DNA from: Methanomicrobiales archaeon
GTDB lineage: Archaea; Halobacteriota; Methanomicrobia; Methanomicrobiales; JACTUA01
Reading direction: 5' to 3'
Assembly: GCA_028678635.1 (NCBI GenBank)
Contig: JAJRDC010000313.1
Span: 1-5,961, forward strand
DNA: 5,961 bases
Shown here: positions 5,378 to 5,961 of the stretch, in pieces
How the letters are laid out: every line of letters starts with the position of its first letter
How positions within the stretch are numbered: the first letter of the stretch is position 1
Program-made: the position numbers and the translations under genes
The notes under the pieces: model-generated
Told to the model about the DNA's origin: nothing
The model's database searches: none
What the model saw: the letters and a program-made list of their open reading frames with translations, nothing else

Positions 5378-5404
5378 CTCTACGGTTCCGGAAAAGGACG
5401 ATCA

Positions 5405-5417
5405 GGTCATCATGACC
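5405..5417. promoter_or_regulatory. Short perfect dyad, possible operator for the HAD gene
   Basis: GGTCAT and ATGACC form a perfect 6-bp inverted repeat around a single C, 100-112 bases upstream of the preferred HAD start. This is the size of a small helix-turn-helix dimer site. No clear TATA box sits next to it, so its role is uncertain. Confidence 0.25.
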
Positions 5418-5516
5418 GGGGTAGCAACTCGGGTTCTCCTGCACCCTGGCGACCCTCATGTTCTAGACCTCCGGCATCCCATGGTGGTTCAGGAATGGAT
5501 GGGAGGAAACAGGAGA

Positions 5517-5961
5517 ATGAACCCGATCCGTGGGCTCTTGATGGACCTGGACGGCGTTCTCCATGTCGGGTCATCACCAATAACGGGAGCCGCAGACGCA
5601 CTGGCTGTCCTCCGCTCCCGGGGTCTCCCGCTCCGCTTCCTCTCCAATTCCACCCGGAGGTCGCGGGCATCGGTGGCCGACCGGCTGCAGGGGATGGGGC
5701 TGGCCATCATGGAGGACGAGATCCTCACCCCCGCGGGTGCGGCCACCGAGTGGCTTGCAGCCAGGGGATTACGCCGGTGCCTGCTCCTGACCACCGGCGA
5801 CGTGGACCGGGACTTCCGGATCGGGGGGATCGTCCCCGTGCAGGAGGGAGCAGATGCCGTGGTGGTGGGGGATGCCGGTAACGGGTTCACCTACGCGTCC
5901 CTGAACCGGGCCATGCGTCTCCTGCTGGACGGGGCACTCCTCATTGCACTGGAAAAAGATC
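5517..5961 (+). CDS. HAD-superfamily IIA phosphatase (HDHD2/LHPP-like), cut by right window edge
   Basis: 148 codons are visible with no stop before the edge. The protein starts MNPIRGLLMDLDGVLHVG, with HAD motif I DLDGV (nucleophile Asp10, acid Asp12), then PITGAADAL (21-29), motif II in the form FLSNSTR (41-47, Ser43), and LTPAGAA followed by a Rossmann-type strand. This order fits class IIA HAD hydrolases of the LHPP/HDHD2 group, about 255-260 residues. These have a C2 cap and dephosphorylate small metabolites, or phospho-residues in the case of LHPP. The motif III lysine and the metal-binding aspartates lie beyond the window. The ATG at 5517 is chosen because the family has only a few residues before motif I and because GGGAGG (5501-5506) lies 10 bases upstream. 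The frame stays open further back to ATGs at 5499, 5481 and 5412. Substrate cannot be inferred. Confidence 0.9.
   Translation, partial: MNPIRGLLMDLDGVLHVGSSPITGAADALAVLRSRGLPLRFLSNSTRRSRASVADRLQGMGLAIMEDEILTPAGAATEWLAARGLRRCLLLTTGDVDRDFRIGGIVPVQEGADAVVVGDAGNGFTYASLNRAMRLLLDGALLIALEKD

Larger units (their letters stand above)
5055..5516. other. Gene-free divergent intergenic region
   Basis: No supported gene lies between the leftward DUF4405-type gene and the rightward HAD gene. Contents, in order, are the leader dyad and TATA-like box of the leftward gene (5041-5083), the third repeat copy (5106-5284), a hairpin (5344-5377), a short dyad (5405-5417), and an in-frame upstream extension of the HAD gene (5412-5516) with unremarkable residues. 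Small frames in other phases show no recognisable protein. Confidence 0.65.

Noticed and set aside
5495..5890. Frames on both strands overlapping the HAD gene
   Set aside because: The third frame encodes DLDGV and the motif II sequence of a known family. The 128-codon plus-strand and 133-codon minus-strand frames are shadows.

Overview
The window looks like a piece of a GC-rich genome of a methanogenic archaeon, most likely of the Methanomicrobiales (Methanoculleus/Methanofollis-like). This is inferred from gene content, not from a marker gene. The supporting points are a short, archaeal-type adenylosuccinate synthetase, a free-standing Trm112-like zinc protein, a CbiB/CobD cobamide enzyme, the PdxS/PdxT type of PLP synthase, AT-rich TATA-like boxes instead of bacterial -35/-10 pairs, and a DUF4405-type small membrane protein of the kind seen in these archaea.

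Layout, left to right. Positions 1-69 hold the start of a leftward universal stress protein gene that runs off the left edge. Positions 70-480 contain no gene but carry one diverged and one fuller copy of a GC-rich intergenic repeat. Positions 481-4616 hold a tightly packed leftward operon of six genes, transcribed in the order purA, trm112-like, DUF7524-like membrane protein, cobD/cbiB, pdxS, pdxT. Junctions are overlaps of 4-28 bp or gaps of 10-11 bp. Positions 4617-4736 hold the purA promoter and a T-rich terminator. Positions 4737-5036 hold a separate leftward gene for a DUF4405-type membrane protein, with its own TATA-like box and a perfect 9-bp inverted repeat in its leader. Positions 5055-5516 are non-coding, with a further copy of the intergenic repeat and two small dyads. 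From 5517 to the right edge runs a rightward HAD-IIA phosphatase gene, cut by the window end.

Functionally, the operon is a housekeeping biosynthesis cluster: purine (AMP branch), corrinoid maturation, and pyridoxal phosphate. It also contains a probable methyltransferase-activator subunit and an unrecognised membrane-anchored protein. Translational coupling at most junctions suggests a single transcript from the promoter at about 4650.

The least explained signal is the repeat family in the two intergenic regions. Three same-orientation copies of a core share a G-rich/C-rich hairpin followed by a C-rich tract, and two of them are about 180 bp long and colinear. The two long copies bracket the operon and the DUF4405 gene. 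I saw no CRISPR array, insertion sequence, tRNA, rRNA or defence system.
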